Shown here one piece after another: positions 45,451 through 55,952 of a stretch of 64,000 bases of DNA. The notes under the pieces are model-generated. The model saw nothing but the letters and a program-made list of their open reading frames with translations, had not been told where the DNA came from and did no database searches. How positions within the stretch are numbered: the first letter of the stretch is position 1; every line of letters starts with the position of its first letter. This DNA is from Paramixta manurensis. Lineage in GTDB: Bacteria > Pseudomonadota > Gammaproteobacteria > Enterobacterales > Enterobacteriaceae. The DNA lies in NCBI RefSeq assembly GCF_013285385.1, contig NZ_CP054212.1:620001-684000 (forward strand). The letters are read 5' to 3'. The translations under genes were made by a program, and so were the position numbers.

Positions 45451-46687
45451 CGAAGCCACACCTGATTTATTGGCGATAAAAACGCAATATGTGTCGCGCC
45501 TACGGGCGATAGCACAACGCACGGTAAAAAAGCGGTTAATTCTGTTTTTTGGCCGGGAAAGCTTTTCCGATAACAGCAAATACCTCTATTTGCATATGGT
45601 CGAAAACTATCCTGATGCTGAGGTTATCTGGTGTAGCGCCGAATCGGAGGTGATTGAGCAATTGCGGGAACACCAATTGCCGCATTGCGATTTGAGCGGA
45701 GATTTGCAGGAGGTCTTTACGCTGTTGCTGCATGCGGCGGTTGCGATCTTTTGCGTAAACCCTAGCCAGAGTCTAGTAGCGAACGATCTGCTGTTCGCCT
45801 GTTTGGCGGGCACCACGCAGATTCAACTGTGGCACGGTGTATCGGTGAAAAAGTTGTTGTTACAGTTAACACCCTATTTATCGGTATTGGATGAGCCATT
45901 TTGTCGTCCGCTGGCATGGGCGTCACGGGCGGATTATGTGCTGAGCCCTTCTGCGAATCTGGATGCCTACTGGCATCAGGTGTTTGGCGTAAAAACCTTA
46001 CTGCGCGGCGGCTTTCCGCGTAATGAGGTCATTTGTCGCCCGGCGACGGCGCAGGAGCTAATTGGCGCGCACTTGCCGCCTGCGGCTGAAGCGGCTCTCA
46101 ACGGGAAGCGACGCAAGTTATTGCTGGTGCCTACCTGGCAGCGCGGCAAGCCGACGCCGCTTACCGAAGCCGGTTTTTTAGTCCGTCTGGTTAACTGCGC
46201 ACGTAAGCATAATATTGATATCTTTTTCAAGGTTCACCCGCTCTATATTCATCAGCCGGCGCTGACTAATCGGCAGGTCGATCGGTTGTTTATTTTGCCT
46301 GCCGGGGTAGATTTATATCCGCATCTGGCGCGCTTTGATCTATTGATGACCGACTACTCTTCGATCATGTTTGATTTTCTGTTGACCGGTAATCCGGTGA
46401 TGGCACTGGATATTCAGCAGGGCGACCATCAGCGGTTTGAGCCGGATTACAGTTTGCTGCCGCCGCACGATGAGTTTCGTCACTGTTTTGTGCCGGAGAG
46501 TGTGGAAACGGTATTGTTAGCCGCTTTGCGGCAGGATGATAAGCAGGCGGCGCGAGCGGCGCTGGCGTATAGCTTGTTTGGTGTAGCGCCCGGTGAGTAT
46601 CAGCCGGTTAATGCGGCATTGATGGCGAAAGTTGACCGTATTTTGCAGCAGAAGTGCGCAGAGGATGGCCGGTTTGAGGTGATGTGA
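45443..46687 (+). CDS. CDP-glycerol glycerophosphotransferase-like protein (TagB/TagF type)
   Basis: This 414-aa protein is of the Glyphos_transf (PF04464-type) GT-B family. The N-terminal half includes the conserved QIQLWHGVSVKKL near 127-139. The C-terminal half has LLVPTWQRGKPTP, IFFKVHPLY and LLMTDYSSIMFDFLLTGNPV, the donor-binding signature. GTG 45443, 5 nt after GGAGG and inside the end of the cytidylyltransferase gene, is the best start; the open frame extends upstream to 45320 but only as a shadow. It would transfer glycerol phosphate from CDP-glycerol to an acceptor, here perhaps the flagellin glycan. A GC-rich dyad (46690-46711) follows the stop. Confidence 0.88.
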   Translation: MTDEATPDLLAIKTQYVSRLRAIAQRTVKKRLILFFGRESFSDNSKYLYLHMVENYPDAEVIWCSAESEVIEQLREHQLPHCDLSGDLQEVFTLLLHAAVAIFCVNPSQSLVANDLLFACLAGTTQIQLWHGVSVKKLLLQLTPYLSVLDEPFCRPLAWASRADYVLSPSANLDAYWHQVFGVKTLLRGGFPRNEVICRPATAQELIGAHLPPAAEAALNGKRRKLLLVPTWQRGKPTPLTEAGFLVRLVNCARKHNIDIFFKVHPLYIHQPALTNRQVDRLFILPAGVDLYPHLARFDLLMTDYSSIMFDFLLTGNPVMALDIQQGDHQRFEPDYSLLPPHDEFRHCFVPESVETVLLAALRQDDKQAARAALAYSLFGVAPGEYQPVNAALMAKVDRILQQKCAEDGRFEVM

Positions 46688-46689
46688 GT

Positions 46690-46711
46690 GGCGGCGGGAA
46701 TGCCCGCCGCC
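46690..46711. terminator. GC-rich hairpin at the end of the lfi/cargo operon
   Basis: A perfect 9-bp stem GGCGGCGGG/CCCGCCGCC with a 4-nt loop begins 3 nt after the glycerophosphotransferase stop codon. There is no T run, so it may stabilise the 3' end rather than terminate by itself. Confidence 0.5.
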
Positions 46712-46878
46712 AGCACTCTACGGGACTGTTACTCAGGTTCCGCTCCAAAAAGTCCGATGGTGAATTTTGCGGCTTCGCACCTATCGCTTGATAGAAAAGA
46801 GCCGCATGTTACCTATAACAGATTGCTGATAAAAATACGGCTAATAATCTAACATCGACTCAGGTTAAGTTTAATAAA

Positions 46879-48228
46879 CTATTTAACATCATAAGAAATA
46901 TCAGTCGTTGTTGCATCACTGCTTATTCTTGATTTTAAAGCATGGGCAACAAGACTATTATAACTTTTCTTATCAACAATAAAGAGAATACCTATAAGGA
47001 AAATCGCCATGAAGACCAGAGCGCTGGAGAATGCAACAGGAAATCCATAATGTGAAGCAATCGCGGTGAGAATAAGTGAATTACATGCTCCCATGACGTT
47101 TAGTACACCGTTGAAAATTCCATACACTACACCCGTCGATACCTGATTCGGTGAAATATCAATGATATTTACCGCCCATGCACCGACGGTCATATTCATA
47201 AATAATTGTACCGCTCCAATAAGCACGGCGGTTACTTCACCATATCCTGTTTTGGCTGTTATAAGGGATAGTACAACACAACAGGCAGCAACAAACATGG
47301 GGGCAGCAGTTCCTATGCGCCGGGCAGTAAGACGATTATAGCGGCGTACCAGCCCATCATTAAATGGCCCTGATAGTAAAAACCCAACAAATCCCATAAA
47401 AGCACCAAGGCTTGACCAAACAGCACTTTTTAAAATATCCATATGGAAGGTATAAAAAAGATAACTGGGCACCCAATTTAAAAAAGTAAATAATATATAA
47501 CCAAAAGTGAGATAAACCAGAAGCATTCCTATTCCAGTCCTCGAAAGGAAAACGGACTTAATGCCAGGCCAATCAATTTTTTCTTCATTACTCTTAACTT
47601 GATTACCTATGACATTTAATTCTTCCAAACTTACGCGAGGATCATTAGCTGGAGTATCACGAACAATCCAAACCCAGAAAGGTAATAGAATAAGGCCTGC
47701 AACACCGAAGATTATGAATGACCATTCCCAGCCTAGTTTTACTATAATTAAACCAACCAGAATACTGCCAATTGCCGGGCCTAAATATTGACCAGAGCCC
47801 GCGAGGGTGTATGCTGTAGAACGGCCTGATGGTGGCGCCCAACTGTTAGCAGCTTTCGCATTGAAAGGCCAGATTGGAGATTCCCCAGCCCCCATTAAGC
47901 CTCTTATGATAAACCAACCTGTTAAAGATCCTGCAAAAGGTGAGGCAATAGTAAATAATGACCACCACCCGAAAGCAACAAAAATACCCCACCTAAGCCC
48001 AAGCTTATCCGCTATCCATCCCCCGGGGAAATTAAATAATGCGTAAACCATTCCCCAGACAAACGTTATATCTCCTATATCAGCAAGAGAAAACCCTAAA
48101 TCTTTTCTTATGTTTGGTATGGATACGGAAAAATTAACTCTATCCATATAGTTTATTGCTATGACGAGAAACATCATAAAAACTACCAAATAACGGCGTT
48201 TAGTCACAATATAGCTCCCAAAAATCAA
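46879..48228 (-). CDS. MFS transporter, anion:cation symporter type
   Basis: This 449-aa, 12-TM major facilitator is of the ACS/phthalate-permease group: INYMDRVNFSVSIPNIRKDLGFS in TM1, GWIADKLGLRWG loop, and GAGESPIWPFNAKAANSW in TM4. Members carry sugar acids, hexuronates, pantothenate-like or aromatic acids. Its base composition is clearly more AT-rich than the flagellar genes around it, and it has no relative in flagellar function. I take it as an accessory gene that entered between the two cargo arms along with the Rhs locus. Confidence 0.85.
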   Translation of the reverse strand: MIFGSYIVTKRRYLVVFMMFLVIAINYMDRVNFSVSIPNIRKDLGFSLADIGDITFVWGMVYALFNFPGGWIADKLGLRWGIFVAFGWWSLFTIASPFAGSLTGWFIIRGLMGAGESPIWPFNAKAANSWAPPSGRSTAYTLAGSGQYLGPAIGSILVGLIIVKLGWEWSFIIFGVAGLILLPFWVWIVRDTPANDPRVSLEELNVIGNQVKSNEEKIDWPGIKSVFLSRTGIGMLLVYLTFGYILFTFLNWVPSYLFYTFHMDILKSAVWSSLGAFMGFVGFLLSGPFNDGLVRRYNRLTARRIGTAAPMFVAACCVVLSLITAKTGYGEVTAVLIGAVQLFMNMTVGAWAVNIIDISPNQVSTGVVYGIFNGVLNVMGACNSLILTAIASHYGFPVAFSSALVFMAIFLIGILFIVDKKSYNSLVAHALKSRISSDATTTDISYDVK

Positions 48229-48794
48229 ATAAAGAATAATTGTAATCTTTTGCTGAAAATATTCGAGTGACGTAAAACTTCACAGCAAAGAAGTACTCTG
48301 TTTAATTGATCTTTTCCGTGCTTATCATCACAAAATTAGCTTTGGCACGTAAGTTCTATATGCTCATTTTCTGGTTTTAAAAACTGGCGTTAGCAACTAA
48401 AGCAGGTTCACTTTAAAAAATGAAACGATTAAACTATTTTAAGTAAAGGCTAGGATAGAGGAAATGACAACCCACCATAAGAATAAAAAATTGCAAGACT
48501 AATAATGTAACAAATTGGGAAATTTATTACCTTTGCAAAGTAAATATTAACAGGCTGTGCATCTCGCGAATTCAGATAATAAGTGAAAATGTAAGCATCT
48601 CGCATAATGGTACCATTCACATTCAGGGGTCTTCCGGCATACTGATAAAGGTTCCAGCCACCTGCAAGCCCTATCGGGTTATCGGAACAATTCCGACACC
48701 ATTATACCTTTCTGAAGCGCTAACTGAAAAAACTTCATTTTTAAAGAGTATTACTCGCCATTTTAACATCCTGCTAACCCCTACGGTGTATTGG
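48229..48794. other. AT-rich gap with a relic of a third Rhs tip
   Basis: No intact gene is apparent. On the minus strand, about 48636-48683 reads [15 protein letters not shown], the conserved Rhs-core end, and continues open (RPLNVNGTIMRDA..) for some 60 codons toward lower coordinates without a toxin family I know. It is best read as a displaced, decayed toxin tip. The MFS promoter must lie at the left end. Confidence 0.5.
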
Positions 48795-49142
48795 TCAGGT
48801 GTTATTATTTTTCATTTCCCCATCGCACAACGCACGAATATGCTCAGGTGTGCTCTTTCTGTAAAAAATACTTCTCTTTAGTCCATAACTTCCATATTTA
48901 ATGCATTTCATTAAGTTACCATCATCTATGAAGAAATTTTCATCTTCAAGAAAATTATCTATTACAGCCTCAGAAAAATAATTTGGTATATTATTTATGG
49001 CTATTTCGAATATAAATTTTCTAGATTCTATATCCATATCTTTAAAATATATTACGACAGAGGGATATCTATCCCATTTTTTTGCACAAAGAAAAAACTC
49101 CTTTTCACTCATTTGTTCATGTAAAATTATTTTAGCAGCCAT
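48795..49142 (-). CDS. Putative immunity protein for orphan Rhs tip
   Basis: This acidic protein of 115 aa or less (GC-poor, many Asn/Ile/Phe) has no recognisable domain. It lies directly behind the toxin part of the orphan Rhs tip, with an 11-nt overlap of reading frames, the standard place for an Rhs immunity (RhsI) gene. An internal ATG ([14 protein letters not shown], 10 codons in) is an alternative start. Confidence 0.6.
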   Translation of the reverse strand: MAAKIILHEQMSEKEFFLCAKKWDRYPSVVIYFKDMDIESRKFIFEIAINNIPNYFSEAVIDNFLEDENFFIDDGNLMKCIKYGSYGLKRSIFYRKSTPEHIRALCDGEMKNNNT

Positions 49143-49446
49143 GTTTTTTCAACTCCTGCTTCCATACTTTGGTATCTTTCTTTGACAGGCTGTCAACTTG
49201 CGGACCATTATGAGCTTTAAAAATATTGCCATCTTTGTCGATAACTAAATTTTGGTCATATATATGACCATGCGGTGTACTTGGCCAAGGATCCACATCA
49301 TTCGCATGAACACGGATAATATAACCACCAATCTTAACTGTCCATAGCCCCAGCGGGTCTGTATGAGTTAACGGATTCGGTGCATACTGGTATAGGTTCA
49401 GCCCACCTGTAAGTCCTATCGGATCCTGCGTCGTAAACCTTCCCAC
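49132..49446 (-). CDS. Orphan Rhs tip with C-terminal toxin domain (tip 2)
   Basis: This frame of about 104 aa begins in the Rhs-core end ([33 protein letters not shown], residues 2-34) and then changes to a variable domain of about 70 residues with [24 protein letters not shown] and [18 protein letters not shown]. The PxHGHxYDxN..ID.DGN pattern suggests a small nuclease-type polymorphic toxin, but I cannot assign a family. No start codon precedes it in the normal sense; it can become active only after recombination with a full-length core. Upstream core sequence continues to about 49640 across a 76-nt insert. Confidence 0.7.
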   Translation of the reverse strand: MGRFTTQDPIGLTGGLNLYQYAPNPLTHTDPLGLWTVKIGGYIIRVHANDVDPWPSTPHGHIYDQNLVIDKDGNIFKAHNGPQVDSLSKKDTKVWKQELKKHGC

Positions 49447-49640
49447 CTGCGGGTCGTAATACCGAAACAGATTATAGTGCAGCCCTGTTTACTCGCCACA
49501 TCCCTGTGGCTCGCTCCTACGGAGCCAGCACGACGTGCTGTTCCAATTTGCTCCCGGCAAATTGGTCGCTGTCAGCATACTGCTTGGCATAGCGCATTGG
49601 CTGATGCGACAGGGCGGTCTGCCGGGCGAGGCGGGATTTG
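49447..49640 (-). pseudogene. Rhs core fragment upstream of tip 2
   Basis: Minus-strand translation shows SRLARQTALSHQPMRYAKQYADS, then the 76-nt insert, then [18 protein letters not shown], continuing into tip 2. Similarity to the main Rhs gene stops abruptly near 49640, which marks the recombination junction. It differs from the main copy at several positions (about 7 in the first 50 nt left of the insert in coding sense). Confidence 0.7.
49490..49565. repeat. 76-nt multi-hairpin insert, copy 1
   Basis: This 76-nt sequence splits the Rhs-core codon series Y-A-D-S-[E]-T-G-L-H-Y-N. It contains CCAATTTG-N7-CAAATTGG, CAGCACG-A-CGTGCTG, CTCC-TAC-GGAG and GCCACA-N4-TGTGGC, i.e. four short stem-loops in a row. 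It shifts the frame and brings an in-frame stop. It is identical to the copy at 50697-50772. Confidence 0.85.
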
Positions 49641-49894
49641 AGACCGGCGCACATCTTACAGTTAAATGATCTTACCCAGTAATAGTGGACAGTGATGAAG
49701 TGGATGAGCTGAAGCATGAGCAGGAAACGCTGCGCCAGTAGCTAAGAGAGATTAAGCAGGCTAACCGCGAGATGCAGGACGCTACGGGAAATGAAGGTTT
49801 AAAGTTTACCTAACTGGTAAATATAAAAATAGCCGGAAGGATTATAATAATCGCTTCCGGCTTTATTTCTGATATACATGCTACTATATTTCTG
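49641..49894. other. Junction DNA between Rhs tips with terminator
   Basis: No gene is supported. Next to the core junction is a stretch (GATCTTACCCAGTAATAGTGGACA, about 49668-49691) that resembles an IS3-family end. It is followed by about 35 codons of a charged helix fragment (VDELKHEQETLRQ) with a stop, origin unknown. A terminator hairpin is listed separately. Confidence 0.4.
49832..49868. terminator. Bidirectional terminator after Rhs immunity gene
   Basis: A perfect 8-bp stem GCCGGAAG/CTTCCGGC (49832-49839, 49854-49861) has T-rich sequence on both sides. It lies 27 bp past the stop of the minus-strand immunity gene at 49895-50254. Confidence 0.75.
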
Positions 49895-50254
49895 TTAAAA
49901 TGTCTTTAAGCAAAAATCACTATCTAAAAAACAATATTCTAGCCAACAACCAGATTCTCTACTATATCCTTGCAATATAAAAATATTCTCTTCAATAGAT
50001 ATTTTTTGGATATGTTCAAAAAACTCTAATTTATGTATGAGTAGTTTTTTTTCTTCAAAACTATCACCCGAGTTATTTGAAATAAAGACCTTTGCTTCAA
50101 AAAAAGACCAATTGAAAACTGACAGGCTAATATTACTAATATACTTTTTTTTCTCTAAATCATAAACCGAATCAAAATATATCTTAATTTCATTAGAAAA
50201 TATTTTAGTATCCAGAATATTACAATCTGCTGTTTCTATATGCTGTACATTCAT
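49895..50254 (-). CDS. Putative immunity protein for main Rhs tip
   Basis: This acidic, AT-rich-coded protein of 119 aa is predicted to be mainly beta-stranded with several aromatic residues (FNWSFFEAKVF, GCWLEYCFLD). No known domain is recognised. It starts 3 bp after the toxin tip stop and has a terminator directly behind. Position and composition fit an RhsI cognate to the tip at 50258-50653. Confidence 0.65.
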   Translation of the reverse strand: MNVQHIETADCNILDTKIFSNEIKIYFDSVYDLEKKKYISNISLSVFNWSFFEAKVFISNNSGDSFEEKKLLIHKLEFFEHIQKISIEENIFILQGYSRESGCWLEYCFLDSDFCLKTF

Positions 50255-50257
50255 TAT

Positions 50258-50653
50258 TTAACAACCTGTCTTATTATGAGCAGTAGGTGATTTTGAATCA
50301 ACAATGTTGCCGTTAATGTCCAAAGAGTTCCCTGCTTTATCATATAAATGCGCATGATCATATAATATTACTTTATCAGGCGGGTCTAATCTAACCGCTG
50401 TTGTCCCTGCATCTGTATATTTCCACTGTGCGAATGTACCATCAGGAGATCCGCCTTTCCATGAAATGTTTTCTGCATTCGATAAAATATCGCTAATCTG
50501 TTTTTTCGTCATATTAGCAAGATCAAGACCAACGAGTGGATTGTCAGATAATCCAAGCGGATCAATCCATCCCAGCGGGTTCGGCGCATACTGATAAAGG
50601 TTCCAGCCGCCTGCAAGCCCTATCGGATCCTGCGTGGTAAACCTTCCCCCCAC
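50258..50653 (-). CDS. Rhs C-terminal toxin tip of main locus (tip 1)
   Basis: This 131-aa frame starts in the conserved Rhs end ([33 protein letters not shown], about 3-36) and continues into a toxin domain of about 95 aa ([18 protein letters not shown] ... [17 protein letters not shown] ... [26 protein letters not shown] ... [12 protein letters not shown]). The DPPD...Y.H.HLYD..GN..D......S..AH pattern is typical of small RNase-like polymorphic toxins; I suspect the 'polymorphic toxin type 24' group but cannot verify it. The frame is separated from the 1252-aa core by the 76-nt insert, so as it stands it is not fused to a delivery domain. Confidence 0.75.
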   Translation of the reverse strand: MGGRFTTQDPIGLAGGWNLYQYAPNPLGWIDPLGLSDNPLVGLDLANMTKKQISDILSNAENISWKGGSPDGTFAQWKYTDAGTTAVRLDPPDKVILYDHAHLYDKAGNSLDINGNIVDSKSPTAHNKTGC

Positions 50654-50696
50654 CTGCGGGTCGTAATACCGGAAAAGATTATAGTGCAGCCCTGTT

Positions 50697-50772
50697 TACT
50701 CGCCACATCCCTGTGGCTCGCTCCTACGGAGCCAGCACGACGTGCTGTTCCAATTTGCTCCCGGCAAATTGG
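50697..50772. repeat. 76-nt multi-hairpin insert, copy 2
   Basis: This is the same 76-nt, four-hairpin sequence as at 49490-49565, at the same codon of the Rhs core. The TAG that ends the 1252-aa Rhs frame (50726-50724) lies within it. Removing it restores D-S-E-T-G-L-H-Y-N and joins the core to toxin tip 1. Confidence 0.85.
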
Positions 50773-53700
50773 TCGCTGTCAGCATACTGCCCGGCATAGC
50801 GCAGCGGCTGGTGCGACAGGGCGGTCTGCCGTGCGAGACGGTGAAAGCCTTCCGTCTGGCGTTTAACCTCACCGAAGCTGCCATAGTGCCCGCTCCAGCG
50901 CAGTTCGCCGTTTTCACCGGTCACCTCCAGCGGTGCGCCGTTCAGATCGGCGCTGAACCAGTAAATCTCTCCCCGTTTATCCTCAGCCAGATGGTCAACG
51001 CGCGCCAGCGGGCTGTATGCCTCGTTCGGGTCGTAAATATAGGTCCGGCACTGACCGTTCTGCTGCTGCTCCTGCAACAGGCGGTAGCCCTGCCACAGGA
51101 AACGGGTCTCAGACGTCCCGCGCTGCGTGGTCACGGTTTTTCGTGTGCGGCGGCCCAGCACGTCATAATGGTAGCGTGCCGTAAAGCGGCCTTCCGGGCC
51201 GGTGCCGTCTGCCTGTATCAGCCGGTTTTCCGCGTCGTACTGGTAGTGCTGTTGATACAGGCCGCTGTGACGGCTGACGAGGTTTCCCCACCAGTCGTAT
51301 TTCATAAACAGGTTCTGCCAGTGCGTCAGGCGATTCTCCGTTAGCGGCAGGGCAGGCAGACCATCATCCGGCAGCAGGTTATCCGCAGCGTCGTAGCGGA
51401 ACGTCCTGGTGCTGTGACCCGGACGGGCTTCGTAATGCCTGAGAAGACGACCTTCCTCATCATAGCCATAAATTGTGTTGCCACGCAGCGTGTCACTGAT
51501 GTCTGACACTTCTCCCCGCCCGGTGTAGTTAAAGGCGCGTTCAAAGATTGTCTGTTCCGGCAGGTCGGGCGTTAATCCGCCGATACTGCGTTGCCGGGTA
51601 CGTCTGCCCAGGCTGTCATACTGCTGGGTCTGCTCACGCGTCCCCTGAGTGCGGGAGACTTCGCGGTGCAGGCGGTCTCGGGTGAATTCGCTGATAATTT
51701 GCTGATTAAAGCGCACGGCGCTGACGTGGCCGGAACCGTAGTACAGCCAGCTTATCTGCTGTCCGCCGGGCAGGGTCAGCGCGGTAAGGTTGTCCAGGGC
51801 GTCATAGTCGTAATGCAACTCACCGCTCACGCCCCGCTCACCGAGCAGTTTTCCTGCCGCATCAAAGGAAAACTGAATTTCATCCGCTTCAATCCCTTTT
51901 TCCATGCCCTCTGCAGTGGGTGTGCGTGTCAGCCCGGCAAGCTGCCCGCCGGGGTTGCGCCGGTAGCGGTACTCTGCGTCACGGGTGGTGCGCCCGGTGA
52001 GCAGGCCACTGTTGTCATAGCTGAACGTCTGCATGCGGCGGGGAATGCCGCCGTCGTTATCCGGTCTGCCGCTTTCCAGCAGGGAACTGAGCAGCCCCCG
52101 TTCGTTCCACTCCATCTGCCGGGATGTATTATCCGGGCGGACTTCACTCAACGGGCGTCCGGTCGGGTCATACGTAAACCGGTACTCACCGCCGTTGCCG
52201 TTTTCCAGCCGCAGCAGGTTGCCCCGGGTGTCGTAATGCCAGCGAAGAATAATGCCGTTGCGGTCGGTCCGGCTGAGGGGCTGCCCCAGGTGGTTCCAGG
52301 TCCAGGTGACTTCGCTTTCCAGCGGGTCACGCCAGGCGGCGAGCTGTCCGCGTTCATTCCACCGCAGCGTTTCACGGCTGCCGTCGGCGCGGATAAGCGC
52401 GGTAAGCTGACCTGCGTCGTTCCACTCGCGACGGATGACGTTACCTTCCGCGTCCTCGCTGCTGACAAGCTGACCGAAGCGGTCATACGTAAAGCGGGTG
52501 ATGCTGCCGGAGCAGTCGGTGCGTTGTGTCAGCAGTCCCTGACGGTTCCACGCCAGCAGCACGTCACCACCGCTGGCGTCGGTAATGCGTTCCGGCAGCG
52601 TCTCTTCGTCGTCCGGATAGTGATACGTGGTGGTGTGACTGAGCGCGTCGGTTTCCGACAGCAGGCGGCCCCTGAGGTCATACGTGGCCTGTGTGGCGGT
52701 GCCGTCCGGATACTGCGTCAGGGCTATGCGGTCGGTGTTACGGAACCAGTAATATTTTGTCGTGCGGTCAGCCGGGTCGGTTTCGGCTGTCATGCGACCG
52801 TAGCGATCCCATTGACTGCGACGCATGGCCCCGTCAGGCAGGACCACGTGGCAGAGTTCACCGTCCTGATAAACGAAGCTGGTCTGGTGACCGTCATAAT
52901 CCGTAAAGCGGGCGACGTTGTCATCATCATCAATAAGCCACTGCGCCCGGGCGCCGTCCTCGCGGCGCGCCATCCGCCAGCCGCCGGTAAAGTCGTAGTC
53001 AAAACCCAACTCTTCACCGGCGTTGTTGCGATACGCAATCACGCGCGGCAGTCCGTCAATACTCTGCCACAGATATTCACTCAGCAGACCGTTGCTGTCT
53101 TCATGGCTGCGCAGCAGGTCCGTGCCGTCGCCATCGTCATACCAGCCAAAGCGACGGCGTACCTGACCGCCGCGCCCGGTGACGCTAATCAGCCGGGCCT
53201 TATCGTCATAGCCGTAGCTGACCAGGCAGACCTCATCCTCCAGCCAGGCACCGGACAGGCGAACCTGTCCGCTGACAGTGATGTAGCGGCACACCACGCG
53301 CTGCCCGGCGCTGTTGGTCAGGGCATGCAGGGTATGGTCGTCGTTCCATTCAAAGATAATGTCGTTGCCGCACGGTTCGGTAAGGCGCAGCGGCAGGAAA
53401 GGGGCATCGGTTTTCAGTGGCTGAAAGTGCCAGCGCTCGCCGCTGATGTCATACACTGACCAGGTATCATCCTGATGGTGTTCCAGCCAGCGCTTCTCCG
53501 GTTCACAGAAGGTACGGCTTCCTTTTGGCACGCGCGGGAAGGAGACATAATCGCCGGACGGCGCACGCCATACCAGCCCGTCCTGATAGCGCTCGAGGCG
53601 GGTTTCCTGGAACAGGCTCCAGCCGCGCCCCAGTACGCTGTCGCCGGGGTTACCGCTGCGCCAGTAGCGCTGCCAGCGTACCGGCAGGCGGGAGGGTAAA

Positions 53701-54482
53701 ACGAAGTCCAGCTCGTCATCCCCGGAAAGGAACTTCTGCCCGCTGACGATATCCACCGGGCGGGCGATAATCCCCACGGCGGCAGCGCCGGTCATCAGCA
53801 CGCCGGCGCGGCAGGCGACGCGGGCCAGCTTATTAATGCCGGGAATTTTACTGAACAGCTTCGCCAGCGCCCCGGCTTTCGCGGCTCCTCCTGCGCCACC
53901 GACAAGACCGGCGAACAGCAGGGTGAGGTCAGAGGCTTTACAGAGCCATTCGGGGACTTCTGAGGCAACCGGCAGGGTCTGCTCCGGCGGGCCGCCGATA
54001 ATCACGTTGCCGGAGCCGGTCATGACTTTGCCGCCACAGGTGGTCTGGTCACCGGTACGGGAAGCCGGCAGGCCGTTGATATAAACCCGCGAGGAGCCTT
54101 CGGCTATCTGCTGTGCGCCACCGTCCTTAGCACATTCCACCATGCTGTTAGTGGCAATGGCGGCGGGTCTGCCGTTAGTGAATACGTTATGCGAGCCGGT
54201 GACAATAACGCCTTCCTTCTCCATACTGGCGGCTCCCGCATCCGCAATGCTGTCGCGCGCCGCTGTGGCCAGTTCCCCTGTCAGCCAGCCCACCGCCAGG
54301 CTGGCCCCCACCAGCAGCGCGCCAATGCCCAGACAGGAGGCGCCAAGTCCGGCCACCATCAGCGCACCGGCCGCGATACCGCCTGCGGCGGCAATCAGGC
54401 CACCGACAATCGTTCCTGCAATCATCCCTGCCAGCGCACGGGAATGACCGATATCGTCCCCGACGCGTGCTGCCTCAAACAT
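50724..54482 (-). CDS. PAAR-domain Rhs effector core, cut off before its toxin
   Basis: This is a 1252-aa Rhs protein for T6SS delivery. Hydrophobic segments (about 16-70) lie before a PAAR domain (about 90-170, GVIVTGSHNVFTNGRPAAIA .. GSSRVYINGLPASRTGDQTTCGGKV). A second hydrophobic pair follows near 187-240, then RHS/YD repeats to the end (many YD..GRL, WNERGQL, YDALDNLTALTLP). Normally the frame would run on through RYYDP.(V)GRFT.QDPIGL to the toxin; here it stops at EQHVVLAP because of the 76-nt insert. The TM segments require an EagR chaperone, whose gene just upstream is split by an IS. No vgrG or T6SS structural gene lies in the window. Confidence 0.93.
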   Translation of the reverse strand: MFEAARVGDDIGHSRALAGMIAGTIVGGLIAAAGGIAAGALMVAGLGASCLGIGALLVGASLAVGWLTGELATAARDSIADAGAASMEKEGVIVTGSHNVFTNGRPAAIATNSMVECAKDGGAQQIAEGSSRVYINGLPASRTGDQTTCGGKVMTGSGNVIIGGPPEQTLPVASEVPEWLCKASDLTLLFAGLVGGAGGAAKAGALAKLFSKIPGINKLARVACRAGVLMTGAAAVGIIARPVDIVSGQKFLSGDDELDFVLPSRLPVRWQRYWRSGNPGDSVLGRGWSLFQETRLERYQDGLVWRAPSGDYVSFPRVPKGSRTFCEPEKRWLEHHQDDTWSVYDISGERWHFQPLKTDAPFLPLRLTEPCGNDIIFEWNDDHTLHALTNSAGQRVVCRYITVSGQVRLSGAWLEDEVCLVSYGYDDKARLISVTGRGGQVRRRFGWYDDGDGTDLLRSHEDSNGLLSEYLWQSIDGLPRVIAYRNNAGEELGFDYDFTGGWRMARREDGARAQWLIDDDDNVARFTDYDGHQTSFVYQDGELCHVVLPDGAMRRSQWDRYGRMTAETDPADRTTKYYWFRNTDRIALTQYPDGTATQATYDLRGRLLSETDALSHTTTYHYPDDEETLPERITDASGGDVLLAWNRQGLLTQRTDCSGSITRFTYDRFGQLVSSEDAEGNVIRREWNDAGQLTALIRADGSRETLRWNERGQLAAWRDPLESEVTWTWNHLGQPLSRTDRNGIILRWHYDTRGNLLRLENGNGGEYRFTYDPTGRPLSEVRPDNTSRQMEWNERGLLSSLLESGRPDNDGGIPRRMQTFSYDNSGLLTGRTTRDAEYRYRRNPGGQLAGLTRTPTAEGMEKGIEADEIQFSFDAAGKLLGERGVSGELHYDYDALDNLTALTLPGGQQISWLYYGSGHVSAVRFNQQIISEFTRDRLHREVSRTQGTREQTQQYDSLGRRTRQRSIGGLTPDLPEQTIFERAFNYTGRGEVSDISDTLRGNTIYGYDEEGRLLRHYEARPGHSTRTFRYDAADNLLPDDGLPALPLTENRLTHWQNLFMKYDWWGNLVSRHSGLYQQHYQYDAENRLIQADGTGPEGRFTARYHYDVLGRRTRKTVTTQRGTSETRFLWQGYRLLQEQQQNGQCRTYIYDPNEAYSPLARVDHLAEDKRGEIYWFSADLNGAPLEVTGENGELRWSGHYGSFGEVKRQTEGFHRLARQTALSHQPLRYAGQYADSDQFAGSKLEQHVVLAP

Positions 54483-54693
54483 AACAACCTTCCTTAACTG
54501 TTACGCGTTAAAACAAAAGCTGGCGAGCAGCGCCTGAAAGTGCTGATTGTCCGTGTCGGTCAGTGTGGTGTTACCGGTCATGGTGAACACCAGAATATGG
54601 TTTTCAGCGGTGTTAAATACCGCCTGTTGCTGAAACATTCGTCTGCCGTCACGCAGATAACTGGCGTGAACGCATTCACCGTGCAACAGGTTA

Positions 54694-55952
<1,259 letters not shown>

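Noticed and set aside
49517..49717. 66-aa minus-strand ORF ending in EQHVVLAP
   Set aside because: It joins non-Rhs junction sequence to a piece of Rhs core and stops in the 76-nt insert, so it is not a gene of its own.
51591..53459. Long plus-strand open frame (622 aa) opposite the Rhs core
   Set aside because: It is an antisense shadow of the GC-rich Rhs repeats; it has no RBS and no family resemblance, while the minus-strand frame is clearly PAAR-Rhs.
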